Shown: positions 1 to 10,263 of the stretch, in pieces
How positions within the stretch are numbered: position 1 is the stretch's first letter
How the letters are laid out: every line of letters starts with the position of its first letter
Assembly (NCBI RefSeq): GCF_900114825.1
Contig: NZ_FOUI01000003.1
Location: forward strand, 124,001-188,000
Origin: Halopseudomonas yangmingensis
Lineage (GTDB): Bacteria > Pseudomonadota > Gammaproteobacteria > Pseudomonadales > Pseudomonadaceae
DNA: 64,000 nt
Direction of reading: 5' to 3'
The notes under the pieces: model-generated
The model's input: only the letters and a program-made list of their open reading frames with translations
Told to the model about the DNA's origin: nothing
Database searches by the model: none
Translations under genes and position numbers: made by a program

Positions 1-1469
1 AAGTCCAGCAGCGCCTCTTCCAGGGCGCGCAGGGTCTCCACGTCAAGGTCGTTGGAGGGTTCGTCGAGCAGCAGCACGTTGGCGCCCTGTTTCAGGGTCA
101 GCGCCAGGTGCAGGCGACCACGCTCACCACCGGACAGGTCCTTGACGAACTTCTGCTGGTCGGCGCCCTTGAAGTTGAAGCGTCCGACATAGCCGCGTGA
201 GGGCACTTCGTAACCACCGACCTTGATCATGTCGAAGCCGTCGGATACCTGCTGCCAGACGGTCTTGCTGCCGTCGAGGTTATCCCGGCTCTGGTCGACA
301 CTGGCTACCTGTACGGTATCACCGATGACGATGTTGCCAGTGTCAGGCTGCTCCTTGCCGGTGATCATGCGCAGCAGGGTCGACTTGCCGGCGCCGTTGC
401 CACCGATCACCCCGACAATCGCACCCTTGGGTACGCTGAACGTCAGGTTGTCGATCAGCACGCGGTCGCCAAAGGACTTGCACACGTTGTGGAACTCGAT
501 GACCTTGTCGCCCAGGCGCGGACCGGCCGGTATATAGATTTCGTTGGTTTCGCTGCGCTTCTGGAACTCCTGCGACTGCATTTCCTCGAAGCGTGCCAGA
601 CGCGCCTTGGATTTGGCCTGGCGAGCCTTGGCACCCTTGCGTACCCATTCCAGTTCGGCCTTCATTGCCTTGCTGTGGGCTGCTTCCTGCTTGGCTTCCT
701 GGTCCAGGCGTGCGGCCTTGGATTCCAGCCACTGCGAGTAGTTGCCCTCGAACGGAATGCCGTGGCCGCGGTCCAGTTCGAGGATCCAGCCGGCCACATT
801 GTCGAGGAAGTAGCGGTCGTGGGTGATCGCTACCACGGTGCCGGGGAAGTCGTGCAGGAAGCGCTCCAGCCAGGCTACCGAATCGGCATCCAGGTGGTTG
901 GTCGGTTCGTCCAGCAGCAGCATGTCCGGGGCCGACAGTAGCAGGCGGCAGAGCGCCACGCGGCGCTTCTCGCCGCCAGACAGGTGTTCGATCTGCGCAT
1001 CCCACGGCGGCAGGCGCAGCGCATCGGCAGCGACTTCCAGCTGACGCTCTAGGTTGTGGCCATCGGCAGCCTGCAGAATTGCCTCCAGTTTGGCTTGCTC
1101 GGCGGCCAGTGCATCAAAATCGGCGTCAGGCTCGGCGTAGGCGGCGTACACCTGATCCAGGCGCGCCTGGGCGTCCTTGATCTCGCCGACAGCTTCCTCG
1201 ACAATCTCGCGCACTGTTTTACTCGGGTCCAGCTCAGGCTCTTGTGGCAGGTAGCCGACCTTGATGCCGGGCATAGGGCGAGCTTCGCCGTCGAACTCCT
1301 TGTCGACACCGGCCATGATGCGCAACAGGGTGGATTTACCTGCGCCGTTCAGGCCCAGTACGCCGATTTTGGCACCAGGAAAAAACGACAACGAGATGTT
1401 CTTCAGGATTTCACGCTTCGGCGGTACTACCTTGCTGAGCCGATGCATGCTGTAAACGTATTGAGCCAT
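1..1469 (-). CDS. ettA: Energy-dependent translational throttle protein EttA (ABC-F ATPase), 3' end cut off by the window
   Basis: This ABC-F protein has two ATPase cassettes and no membrane domain. EttA is known to bind the ribosomal E site and to gate the first elongation step according to ATP/ADP. The first 489 codons are present, out of about 555 usual for the family. Cassette 1 has Walker A GLNGAGKST (residues 39-47) and signature LSGGE (163-167). A basic, Lys/Arg/Ala-rich linker around 245-320 fits the tRNA-contacting arm. Cassette 2 has GGNGAGKST (about 356-364) and LSGGE (445-449). The start MAQYVYSMHRLSKVV is typical of EttA rather than Uup. It is transcribed away from morA across a 156-nt divergent gap. 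Confidence 0.96.
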   Translation of the reverse strand, partial: MAQYVYSMHRLSKVVPPKREILKNISLSFFPGAKIGVLGLNGAGKSTLLRIMAGVDKEFDGEARPMPGIKVGYLPQEPELDPSKTVREIVEEAVGEIKDAQARLDQVYAAYAEPDADFDALAAEQAKLEAILQAADGHNLERQLEVAADALRLPPWDAQIEHLSGGEKRRVALCRLLLSAPDMLLLDEPTNHLDADSVAWLERFLHDFPGTVVAITHDRYFLDNVAGWILELDRGHGIPFEGNYSQWLESKAARLDQEAKQEAAHSKAMKAELEWVRKGAKARQAKSKARLARFEEMQSQEFQKRSETNEIYIPAGPRLGDKVIEFHNVCKSFGDRVLIDNLTFSVPKGAIVGVIGGNGAGKSTLLRMITGKEQPDTGNIVIGDTVQVASVDQSRDNLDGSKTVWQQVSDGFDMIKVGGYEVPSRGYVGRFNFKGADQQKFVKDLSGGERGRLHLALTLKQGANVLLLDEPSNDLDVETLRALEEALLD

Positions 1470-1625
1470 GGTGGCGAACCTGTATGACGAGTAAAGTAAG
1501 CAGGGATTTTCTTGCCGGATGTAACCGCCATGGGTGGCAGACGGCAAATGCCGGTTAGGCTAGCTGAACTGGCAGGCAAGGGCAAACGCTTGCCCGGACA
1601 AACTACCCGATAAGGCCAGCGTAGT

Positions 1626-4600
1626 ATGACGGGAGCACGCAGCCCTTTGAGTACCAAACATCAAGAGCGATTGACGACAGGCTTTGAAGATTTGCCGAAT
1701 ACCCGGCAGATGCAGTTTCGTGCGCGTCACGGTTTAATGTTGACGCTGTGCGCCACATTATTGCTCTCATTGCTGATGGCCTGGCAGATGGCTACCGATT
1801 TGCGCCTGTTCACCGAACGCCACCAGCAGCAGATGGAGGAGAGCGTCTGGTTGCTGGCTGATCAGGCGGATGGAAGTCTGGGTGCGCGTGCACTCAGCCT
1901 GCAATTGCTGCTTGATGAGCTTGCCGTCATGACAGATGAAAAAGGCATGTTCGAGCTGGTGCAGACATTACGCCCGGAGTTACAGCAGCTGCAGCTGGTG
2001 GATGTCACTGACCCTGATCCTCTGATGACCTGGGAGTGGCTGCCGGCGGCGCGCCTGTTGGTGCTGCAAGGTTACGGTCATTATCTGGAACATTCCTTCA
2101 ATGCACCGGTGCTTTACTGGCTGTTGCCCAGTCAGCGTATCGGGCATGTTTGGGTGTTGCAATTGGATGTGCGTTTCCTGGATGAACTCTTGCCCGTCCA
2201 GCCTGGGAGCGGCTTTTTGTGGATGGTTGAGGACAGTGGCAAGGGGCGTGTGCTGGTGATTCAGCAAGGTGAGTTGCTGGAGTATCCAAGGGATATGGGG
2301 CTGGATGCTGCAATGCGATCCAGGGTGCGAGTCAGCGCACCGTTGTCTGGAACGCTCTGGCAGATTCATGCGTTGGCTGACGAGCGATTTCTCGACAGCT
2401 ACCGGTTGCAACTGATGCGCAGCAAGTTGGTGGTGGTGATTGGCTTTATTTTGTTGATGCTGGCCGGCATTTGGCTGATTACCTTGCTGATGCGTATCAA
2501 CCGCAACCTGCAACATAGCAGCCAGCGTTCGCTGCTGAGTTTGCGTGACAGCGAGAGGCGCTACCACGATATTTTTTCCGGGGTTGGCATTGCCGTGGGT
2601 TTGCTGGATTTGCGGCGTTTGCGTGAGCTATTGGACCGTTTGCAGATCCACGATGCCGAGGCGTTGCAGCAGTGGTTGCAAGGGCATCCAGAGAGAGAGC
2701 AGCTATTGGTGAGTACCTTGCATGTTCTGGATGCCAATCCTGAGCTGCTGCAGATGCTTGGTGTTGATAGCTGTAGCCAGATTGAGGATCTGCTTCACAG
2801 CGTTCGCCCTTTGCGACCTGGTGGGGCGCGCTATCGACTGTTGTGTGCGGTGGCTGACCGCACGCAACGGCTGGAGCTGGAAACTCCGCTGCCTTCGCCC
2901 GGCGGTGGTATGCGGCATATCTGGGTGGTAATGAAGCTGCCGGAGCAGCTCGAAGATTACTCGGCTGTCACCCTCAGTATCAGTGATATCAGCACCCGTA
3001 GGCAGGTTGAGCTGACGCTGATGCAGCGTGAACAGTTCTGGAGTGAAGTGCTGCGTGAGGTGCCGGATATTCTGTATATCCAGGATCTTCAGCAACGGCG
3101 CTATACCTTCTTTAACCGCCATCTTGCCCGGGTACTTGGCTATACCGCTGAGGAGCAGAAAAAACTGCCGCAAGATTATGTGTTCCGTTTGCTGCACCCC
3201 GATGACCAGGAGTACATGACGATCAACCAGAACCTGTTGCAGGTACTGGGGGAGCGAGAGCACGAGTGGCGGGTGCGCTGGCGTCATCAGAGCGGAAGCT
3301 GGCGCTGGTTCAGTATCCGCTGCCGGATAATGTCGCGGGATGCCGGCGGAAGGCCGAAGCTGGTGATAGGCCTGGTGCGGGATATTCATCAGCATGTCGA
3401 GAGCTCTTTGCGGCTGACGACAAGCGAACAGCGCTATCGTTTGCTGGCAGAAAATATTTCTGATGTTATTTGGTCTACCGGCAGTGACTTCCGCCTGGAC
3501 TATGTCAGCCCCTCGGTACGACACACGTTGGGCTATACCCCCGATCAGGTGATTGAGCGGGGCTTTGCCGATTTTGTTGCCGGTGACCGGTACCGTACCT
3601 TCATGGTTGATCTGATTCGTGAATTACGCCATCGGGTCGTTGATAACGAGGCATCTGCACGTCTGCGTCGGCATGGTTTTTATCGTGAAATCAGTTTCGA
3701 CTGCGTCAAAGCCGACGGTCATCGTTGCCCCCTGGAGTTAAGGGTTTCGTTGATGTGGGATGCCTACGGTCAGTTCCTTGGTCTGCTTGGAATTGCCCGC
3801 GACATAACCGAGCAGCGGCGTACGGAAAACCGCCTGCGCATGGCGGCCACGGTGTTCGAGAACACCACAGGCGCGATCATGGTCACCGATCCGGCCGGCT
3901 ATGTAGTCCAGGTCAACGAAAACTTCAGTCAGATAACCCAGTACAGCGCTGATCAGGTGGTGGACCAAAAGCCTGAAATGCTGGCCAGTAGCGTGCATGA
4001 TGTGAACTGGTTTGCCGGGCTGCACGAGCAGCTCCTGAGGCAGGGGCGCTGGGAAGCGGAGTTGTGGTTGCGGCGTCGAGATGGTGAAGAGTTTCCAGCA
4101 TGGACCGGTATTACTGCGGTACGTGACAGCGAAGGCGATCTGGTTAGCTACGTCTGGTTCTTTGTCGATATCAGCGAGCGCAAGGCCAGTGAGCAGCGCA
4201 TCGAAAGTCTGGCCTACTACGATGTGCTGACCGGATTGCCGAATCGCTCTTTGTTCCAGGATCGGCTGGCGGCGGCGTTGCGCCAGGCAGCGCGGGACCA
4301 GAGCTGGCTGGCGGTGTTGTTTGTCGATCTGGATCGCTTCAAGCCGATCAACGACACCCTGGGGCATGCGGCCGGTGACGCCATGCTGCGCGAGGTGGCG
4401 CAGCGGCTGCAGTCCTGCGTGCGTGATACCGATACGGTTGCGCGGATGGGCGGGGACGAGTTCACCCTGTTGCTGGGGAATCTGGCTGGGCGTGACAGCG
4501 CCATGTCGGTGGCAGCGCATGTCGCGGAAAAAGTGCTGGTGGGGCTGGCGCCTTCTTTCGTATTGCAGGGCAGGGAGTGCTATATCAGCGCCAGTATCGG

Positions 4601-5513
4601 GATTGCGCTGTACCCTGAGGACGGCGGTAACGAGTCAGAACTGCTGCAGCATGCGGATACGGCCATGTATCACGCCAAGGGGCAGGGCAAGGATACCTTC
4701 CAGTTTTTTCATGACGGCATGAATGCCAGCGCCATGGCACGACTCAGTCTGGAGAATGATTTGCGTCGTACCCTGCAGGAGGGTGGGCTGCATCTCAACT
4801 TCCAGCCTCAGTTCAGTTGTGCCGACCGCCAGTTGACGGGTGCCGAGGTGCTGGTGCGCTGGCAGCACCCCCAGCGTGGTGCAGTATCGCCGGCGGATTT
4901 CGTGCCCATGGCCGAAGAACTCGGATTGGTCGGTGTGCTCGGTGACTGGGTGTTGGAGCGTGCATGCGCCCAGTTGGCGGAATGGCAGGCGCGGGGTCTG
5001 CACATGCCACGGCTGGCGATCAATCTGTCCGCCCGGCAGCTGGCTGACCAGCGTTTGGTGTCACAACTCCGGCAAGCGCTGCAACGCCATCAACTGGATC
5101 CGTCGCAGATCGAGCTGGAGCTTACCGAGTCAACCCTGTTAAAGGATATCGACAGTTCAAGGGATACCTTGCAGTCACTCAAAAAGCTGGGTGTCAGTCT
5201 GGCTATCGATGATTTCGGAACCGGTTATTCCTCGCTCAGTTACCTCAAGCTGTTGCCGATCGATACCCTGAAAATCGATCGCAGTTTTATTCAGGCAATG
5301 ACCGCCGGTGGACGTGATGCGCAGTTGACCCAGACCATGGTCGTCATGGCTCACGGTCTGGGTGTGCGGGTTCTGGCAGAAGGTGTGGAAGACGCTGAAC
5401 AGTTCGAATTGCTGGCAAGCTTTGGCTGCGACGAGGTGCAGGGGTATTGGCTGGGTCGGCCGATGCCGGCGGCAACACTGGCTGCGTTGCTGTCGCGTTC
5501 ATCCGGTGAGTGA
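1626..5513 (+). CDS. morA: MorA-like membrane PAS-GGDEF-EAL cyclic di-GMP enzyme
   Basis: This 1295-residue inner-membrane sensor probably makes and/or degrades cyclic di-GMP. A transmembrane helix lies near residues 37-53, then a periplasmic region, then a second helix near 268-290. PAS-like folds follow at roughly 308-455 (weak), 465-590, 597-725 and 736-855. The GGDEF motif is intact at 942-946, with an I-site RDTD at 933-936. The EAL domain keeps its metal-binding Glu (E1074), but the motif reads EVL. The downstream DDFGTGYSSL motif is intact. The place between ettA and glyA matches my memory of P. aeruginosa morA, a motility and biofilm regulator, so the symbol rests on architecture plus synteny. 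The start has no clear ribosome site; ATG at 1710 is an alternative. Confidence 0.85.
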   Translation: MTGARSPLSTKHQERLTTGFEDLPNTRQMQFRARHGLMLTLCATLLLSLLMAWQMATDLRLFTERHQQQMEESVWLLADQADGSLGARALSLQLLLDELAVMTDEKGMFELVQTLRPELQQLQLVDVTDPDPLMTWEWLPAARLLVLQGYGHYLEHSFNAPVLYWLLPSQRIGHVWVLQLDVRFLDELLPVQPGSGFLWMVEDSGKGRVLVIQQGELLEYPRDMGLDAAMRSRVRVSAPLSGTLWQIHALADERFLDSYRLQLMRSKLVVVIGFILLMLAGIWLITLLMRINRNLQHSSQRSLLSLRDSERRYHDIFSGVGIAVGLLDLRRLRELLDRLQIHDAEALQQWLQGHPEREQLLVSTLHVLDANPELLQMLGVDSCSQIEDLLHSVRPLRPGGARYRLLCAVADRTQRLELETPLPSPGGGMRHIWVVMKLPEQLEDYSAVTLSISDISTRRQVELTLMQREQFWSEVLREVPDILYIQDLQQRRYTFFNRHLARVLGYTAEEQKKLPQDYVFRLLHPDDQEYMTINQNLLQVLGEREHEWRVRWRHQSGSWRWFSIRCRIMSRDAGGRPKLVIGLVRDIHQHVESSLRLTTSEQRYRLLAENISDVIWSTGSDFRLDYVSPSVRHTLGYTPDQVIERGFADFVAGDRYRTFMVDLIRELRHRVVDNEASARLRRHGFYREISFDCVKADGHRCPLELRVSLMWDAYGQFLGLLGIARDITEQRRTENRLRMAATVFENTTGAIMVTDPAGYVVQVNENFSQITQYSADQVVDQKPEMLASSVHDVNWFAGLHEQLLRQGRWEAELWLRRRDGEEFPAWTGITAVRDSEGDLVSYVWFFVDISERKASEQRIESLAYYDVLTGLPNRSLFQDRLAAALRQAARDQSWLAVLFVDLDRFKPINDTLGHAAGDAMLREVAQRLQSCVRDTDTVARMGGDEFTLLLGNLAGRDSAMSVAAHVAEKVLVGLAPSFVLQGRECYISASIGIALYPEDGGNESELLQHADTAMYHAKGQGKDTFQFFHDGMNASAMARLSLENDLRRTLQEGGLHLNFQPQFSCADRQLTGAEVLVRWQHPQRGAVSPADFVPMAEELGLVGVLGDWVLERACAQLAEWQARGLHMPRLAINLSARQLADQRLVSQLRQALQRHQLDPSQIELELTESTLLKDIDSSRDTLQSLKKLGVSLAIDDFGTGYSSLSYLKLLPIDTLKIDRSFIQAMTAGGRDAQLTQTMVVMAHGLGVRVLAEGVEDAEQFELLASFGCDEVQGYWLGRPMPAATLAALLSRSSGE

Positions 5514-5599
5514 GCGCATTTCATGTGCCAGCCGCATTCGCATGAGGTAGAATGCACGCCTCATTTTTGCCTTATACCGTCCTGACAGGGGGCCGTGAC

Positions 5600-6856
<1,257 letters not shown>

Positions 6857-6929
6857 CAGTGCAGTGGCTGCGGCGGGTGGTCACGAGCCATTCGCCGGCT
6901 CACCCGCATTGTGCTGAACGGGGGTGAGT

Positions 6930-7676
6930 ATGCAGAGAGTTTTGTTGTATCTGCTGTTGATCACGGCTTGCAGTAGTACCCATGCCCAACCCGATCCGGT
7001 TCGGGTGGGCATGATGCCGTTTGCCGGTTATGCCGAGATGGGCGCAGCTGGCCAGGCAACCGGTGCCGGTGTTGATATTGTAGTGCGACTGCTTGAAGAG
7101 GCAGGCTACGACTATGAGGTTCGCCTGCTACCACCGGCACGCGTGCTGGGTGGACTGGCTGACGGCAGTGTGGAGATCTGGCCGGGCATGCTCAACAAGC
7201 CCTTCCTTGAAGAGCACACACTGGTAACTCGCGGCGATCTCGGGTTGATCGAGATAGCCCTGCTGCGGCGGCCGGGAACACCCGCCGTTGACTGGCCTGC
7301 CGGACTTGAAGGCAGTTCGCTGATCACCATCACCAATTACACCTATACCGAGCCGCTGCTGAATGCCTTGGCGGGCGTTGACGGCCTGTTGCGACATCAC
7401 AGCAACTCGCATGCTGGCGCCCTTGAGATGTTGCTGCGTGGCCGGGGCGACTATCTGCTGCAGTATGTTGCCCAGGTTGGCCCTTTGTTGCAGGCGCGCG
7501 GCATGCCGATGCTTCCCCTGCAAATTGTATCCAGTGAGCGTATGCGACTGCTGATCTCTAGGCACTCGCCGCGAGCCGAACAGTTGCGTGATGATCTGGA
7601 TGCGGCCTGGGTGAGGCTGCATCAGCGGGGCGAATCACTCGATTTGCGCTACCGCTGGGAAGATCTGGTGGAGTAA
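6930..7676 (+). CDS. Periplasmic amino-acid-binding-like protein (SBP family 3)
   Basis: This exported protein of 248 residues has a cleavable signal peptide (about residues 1-20, ending near THAQ). The rest fits a two-lobed solute-binding fold of the type 3 family, with a typical opening VRVGMMPFAGY and paired lobes. No ABC permease or ATPase genes are adjacent, so it may be an orphan sensor or binding protein rather than a transporter part. ATG 6930 is chosen because GGGGGTG lies just upstream; a GTG at 6924 would add only two residues. It follows glyA by 73 nt in the same direction. The ligand cannot be inferred from the sequence. Confidence 0.75.
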   Translation: MQRVLLYLLLITACSSTHAQPDPVRVGMMPFAGYAEMGAAGQATGAGVDIVVRLLEEAGYDYEVRLLPPARVLGGLADGSVEIWPGMLNKPFLEEHTLVTRGDLGLIEIALLRRPGTPAVDWPAGLEGSSLITITNYTYTEPLLNALAGVDGLLRHHSNSHAGALEMLLRGRGDYLLQYVAQVGPLLQARGMPMLPLQIVSSERMRLLISRHSPRAEQLRDDLDAAWVRLHQRGESLDLRYRWEDLVE

Positions 7677-7837
7677 CTTGCAATGCTCGGTGGTGACTGT
7701 TTGAATGACCGTTGATCCGTCAGGCTTGCGGTTTTGTTCGGCGCAGGGCAACAGCTTTGCCATCAGAAGTGACGGTCAGGGAAGTTCAAAAGGGTCGTCG
7801 GGGGACGGCCCGCCACAACAACACAGGGATGCCAGTC

Positions 7838-9130
7838 ATGCAGACCACTTTTTTCAAGGTGCGCTTCAGTGGCGACACCGTCGAAGGTTTTTCATCCGAC
7901 CAGATTGTTGCCGCGCTTGAAAAGCTCGGTATGCCCGCCGACAAGGCGCGCCAGTTACTACAATCCCGTTCTGCGGTGCTGCGTAGCGGCCTGAGTCTGG
8001 CGCAAGCCGAGCAGTGGGCCGAGCGACTGCGCGGAGCAGGGTTGGTGGTTGAGCTGGTCGAGCAGACCAGTCAGGCCGAGCAGCCCGCTGAAGTCGCACC
8101 TGTCGTATCTTCGACGCCACCCGTAAAGGATGCTGTTGACTCTGCCCAGCGGGTGTCGCCAGTGCAATTCAGCGGTCAGGGTGCCGAGTATTTCGGTATC
8201 TGGATCGTCAATATCATTCTGATGGTACTCACACTGGGTTTCTATGCGCCCTGGGCCAAGGTGCGCAATAACCAGTATTTCTACGGCCATACCAGCGTTG
8301 AAGGCTCAAGCTTCCAGTATCTGGCTGATCCCTGGGTGATTTTTCGCGGACGTTTGATCGCGCTGGTCGCACTGATTGTCTGGGTTGTGGTGTCCAACCT
8401 GAGCATGGTGGGTGCGCTGGTCCTGATGCTGCTGTTTATTCCTCTGGCACCTTGGGTGGTTGTGGCAGCGTTGCGCTTCAATATGCACAACAGTGCCTGG
8501 CGCAATATCCGCTTCGGCTTTGATGGCAGCTACTGGCAAGCTTTTATGGTGCTTTATGTCTGGCCGCTGCTGAGCATCCTGACGCTGGGTCTGCTGGTGC
8601 CCTACAGCATGTATCGCAGCCAGAAGTTTGTGCTGGATAACACCCGTTTCGGTACCACCCCGTTCAGCCTGCAGCTGACGGCCGGTGACTATTACCTGTT
8701 TGTGCTGAAAATGCTGGGTATGGTGCTGTTGTTGGTCATTGGTGGTTCCTTGTTCATGCTGGTGCCGGTGATTGGCCCGCTTGGCGGGTTGCTGATATTT
8801 GCCGCCTACCTTCTGGCGTTCGGTTATTTTATGGCGGCACTGCCAAACATGGTTTACAGGAGCCTGAAACTGGGTACGCATGGTTTTGAGTCGCGTCTGG
8901 GCAAGCGTCGCATGGTCTGGATATTTTTTAGCAACACCCTGTTTATTGTGCTCACACTGGGGCTGTTCACTCCCTGGGCCAAGGTGCGTATGGCCCGGTA
9001 CCGTGCCAGTTGCACCGATGTGCTGGTGAATGGCGATCTGGACCAGTTCCTGGCGGCTGAGCAACGCCAGCAGAGGGCGCTGGGCATGGAATTGGGCGAG
9101 GCCTTCGATGTCGGCGTCCTTGGCGTCTGA
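7838..9130 (+). CDS. DUF898 (YjgN-family) polytopic membrane protein
   Basis: This is a 430-residue inner-membrane protein of unknown function. The first about 90 residues form a soluble domain (MQTTFFKVRFSGDTVEGFSS onward) that looks like a small alpha/beta module. A Gln/Glu/Ala/Pro-rich linker follows, then the DUF898 region. The pattern GFYAPWAKVRNNQYFYG recurs near the C-terminus as GLFTPWAKVRMARYRAS, which shows an internal duplication of the DUF898 unit. About six to eight hydrophobic helices lie between the two. ATG 7838 is preferred (AGGG about 9 nt upstream); ATG 7829 is possible. Its 3' end overlaps the M48 peptidase gene by 23 nt, so the two are probably translationally coupled. 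Confidence 0.85.
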   Translation: MQTTFFKVRFSGDTVEGFSSDQIVAALEKLGMPADKARQLLQSRSAVLRSGLSLAQAEQWAERLRGAGLVVELVEQTSQAEQPAEVAPVVSSTPPVKDAVDSAQRVSPVQFSGQGAEYFGIWIVNIILMVLTLGFYAPWAKVRNNQYFYGHTSVEGSSFQYLADPWVIFRGRLIALVALIVWVVVSNLSMVGALVLMLLFIPLAPWVVVAALRFNMHNSAWRNIRFGFDGSYWQAFMVLYVWPLLSILTLGLLVPYSMYRSQKFVLDNTRFGTTPFSLQLTAGDYYLFVLKMLGMVLLLVIGGSLFMLVPVIGPLGGLLIFAAYLLAFGYFMAALPNMVYRSLKLGTHGFESRLGKRRMVWIFFSNTLFIVLTLGLFTPWAKVRMARYRASCTDVLVNGDLDQFLAAEQRQQRALGMELGEAFDVGVLGV

Positions 9131-10181
9131 TCAGTATGTGCAAGGCAGTTTTCTGGACGGCCGCAGCAGCCTCCCGAAAGCCGCCTCTATACGTCGTCTG
9201 GGTGCTGTTCTGCTGCTTGAAGTGGATGGTATTCAGCGGCGACTTGAGTTGCAGCAGATCAGGCATGGTATGCAGGTAGGCAGTGGCCGTTACTACCTGC
9301 ACCTGCCGGATGGAGCCGTATTCGAGTGCGCTGACCAGCCCGGCCTGGGCGACGTCCTGCAAGGGCTGCCCGGGTACCACGGGGCAGGCTTGTTGCGCCG
9401 TTTGGAGTCCAATCTGCGGCTGATCCTGTTCAGTGTGGTGCTGCTGGTCGGCTTGCTGCTGGGCGGGGTGTTCTGGGGCGTGCCCTGGGCTTCCAGGATG
9501 ATTGCCCACGCTCTGCCGGTCGAGGTCGAGACTTATCTGGGTCGCGAGACGCTGTCGGCACTGGATCGATTCTGGCTGAAGCCCAGTCAGCTGGACCCTC
9601 AGCGCGAACAGGCAATCCGTGCCTATTTTGCGGAGCACCTGGAGCTGTTGTCGGCATCCTACCCTGGGCATGGCATTGAGTTGTTGTTCCGCTCCGGTGA
9701 GAGCGGCATTGGGGCTAATGCACTGGCTCTTCCGGCTGGTGTTGTGATTTTTACCGATGAGCTGGTGGCCCTTGCCGGGCACGATGACGAGTTGCTGGCA
9801 ATCCTTGCCCACGAAGTGGGGCATGTGGTGCACCGGCACAACCTGCGCGGCATTATCCAGACCTCGCTGGTGGCCTGGTTGATGATTTCCGTAACCGGTG
9901 ACCTGTCGGCTGCCTCGGAAATTGCTGCCGCCTTGCCACTGGCGCTTAGTCAGCTCGGCTATTCACGGGATATGGAGCGTGAAGCGGACGATTTCGCTCT
10001 CCAGTACTTGCTACAGCAGGGTATTTCGCCGGTGCATTTCAGCAACATCATGCGCCGGCTTGATCCGCCAGATACTGATCAGGAAGCTGGGCGTGGCCTG
10101 AAAATGCTGCTGTCTACCCATCCGTCCACCGGTGAACGTATTCGACGCTTTGAGCAGGCTGAGGAGCAGGCCCGGCCCTGA
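9108..10181 (+). CDS. Membrane-anchored M48-family zinc metallopeptidase
   Basis: This 357-residue protein carries the zinc-peptidase motif HEVGH (residues 235-239), followed by VVHRHNLRG. The stretch MEREADDFALQ starting at 289 should supply the third zinc ligand. A hydrophobic segment at about 104-128 anchors it in the membrane, with the peptidase domain after it. The N-terminal about 100 residues resemble a small beta-rich domain also seen in other peptidases of this type. The start at 9108 lies inside the end of the DUF898 gene and is preceded by GCGAGG. The overlap suggests the DUF898 protein is a partner or substrate. M48 relatives (HtpX, BepA, LoiP) act in envelope quality control; the specific role here is unknown. 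Confidence 0.87.
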   Translation: MSASLASDQYVQGSFLDGRSSLPKAASIRRLGAVLLLEVDGIQRRLELQQIRHGMQVGSGRYYLHLPDGAVFECADQPGLGDVLQGLPGYHGAGLLRRLESNLRLILFSVVLLVGLLLGGVFWGVPWASRMIAHALPVEVETYLGRETLSALDRFWLKPSQLDPQREQAIRAYFAEHLELLSASYPGHGIELLFRSGESGIGANALALPAGVVIFTDELVALAGHDDELLAILAHEVGHVVHRHNLRGIIQTSLVAWLMISVTGDLSAASEIAAALPLALSQLGYSRDMEREADDFALQYLLQQGISPVHFSNIMRRLDPPDTDQEAGRGLKMLLSTHPSTGERIRRFEQAEEQARP

Positions 10182-10225
10182 ACAGGTCTGGCCAGTGCGG
10201 GCAACAAGGTGGTGGGGGTGAGTCG

Positions 10226-10256
10226 GAAAAAGCGGCGGCAACCCGAGTTGCCGCCG
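10226..10256 (-). terminator. Rho-independent terminator of mqo
   Basis: On the minus strand a 10-bp perfect stem (CGGCGGCAAC paired with GTTGCCGCCG) with a 4-nt loop is followed by a run of five U. It begins 8 nt after the mqo stop codon. No U-run follows on the plus strand, so it should act mainly on mqo. Confidence 0.85.
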
Positions 10257-10263
10257 TTGATAC

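Noticed and set aside
1570-1615. CCCGATAA near the morA start, similar to a sigma-28 -10
   Set aside because: The spacing to a TCAAG- or TAAA-like -35 is wrong. The stretch also contains a GGGCAA-TTGCCC repeat that explains part of the pattern.
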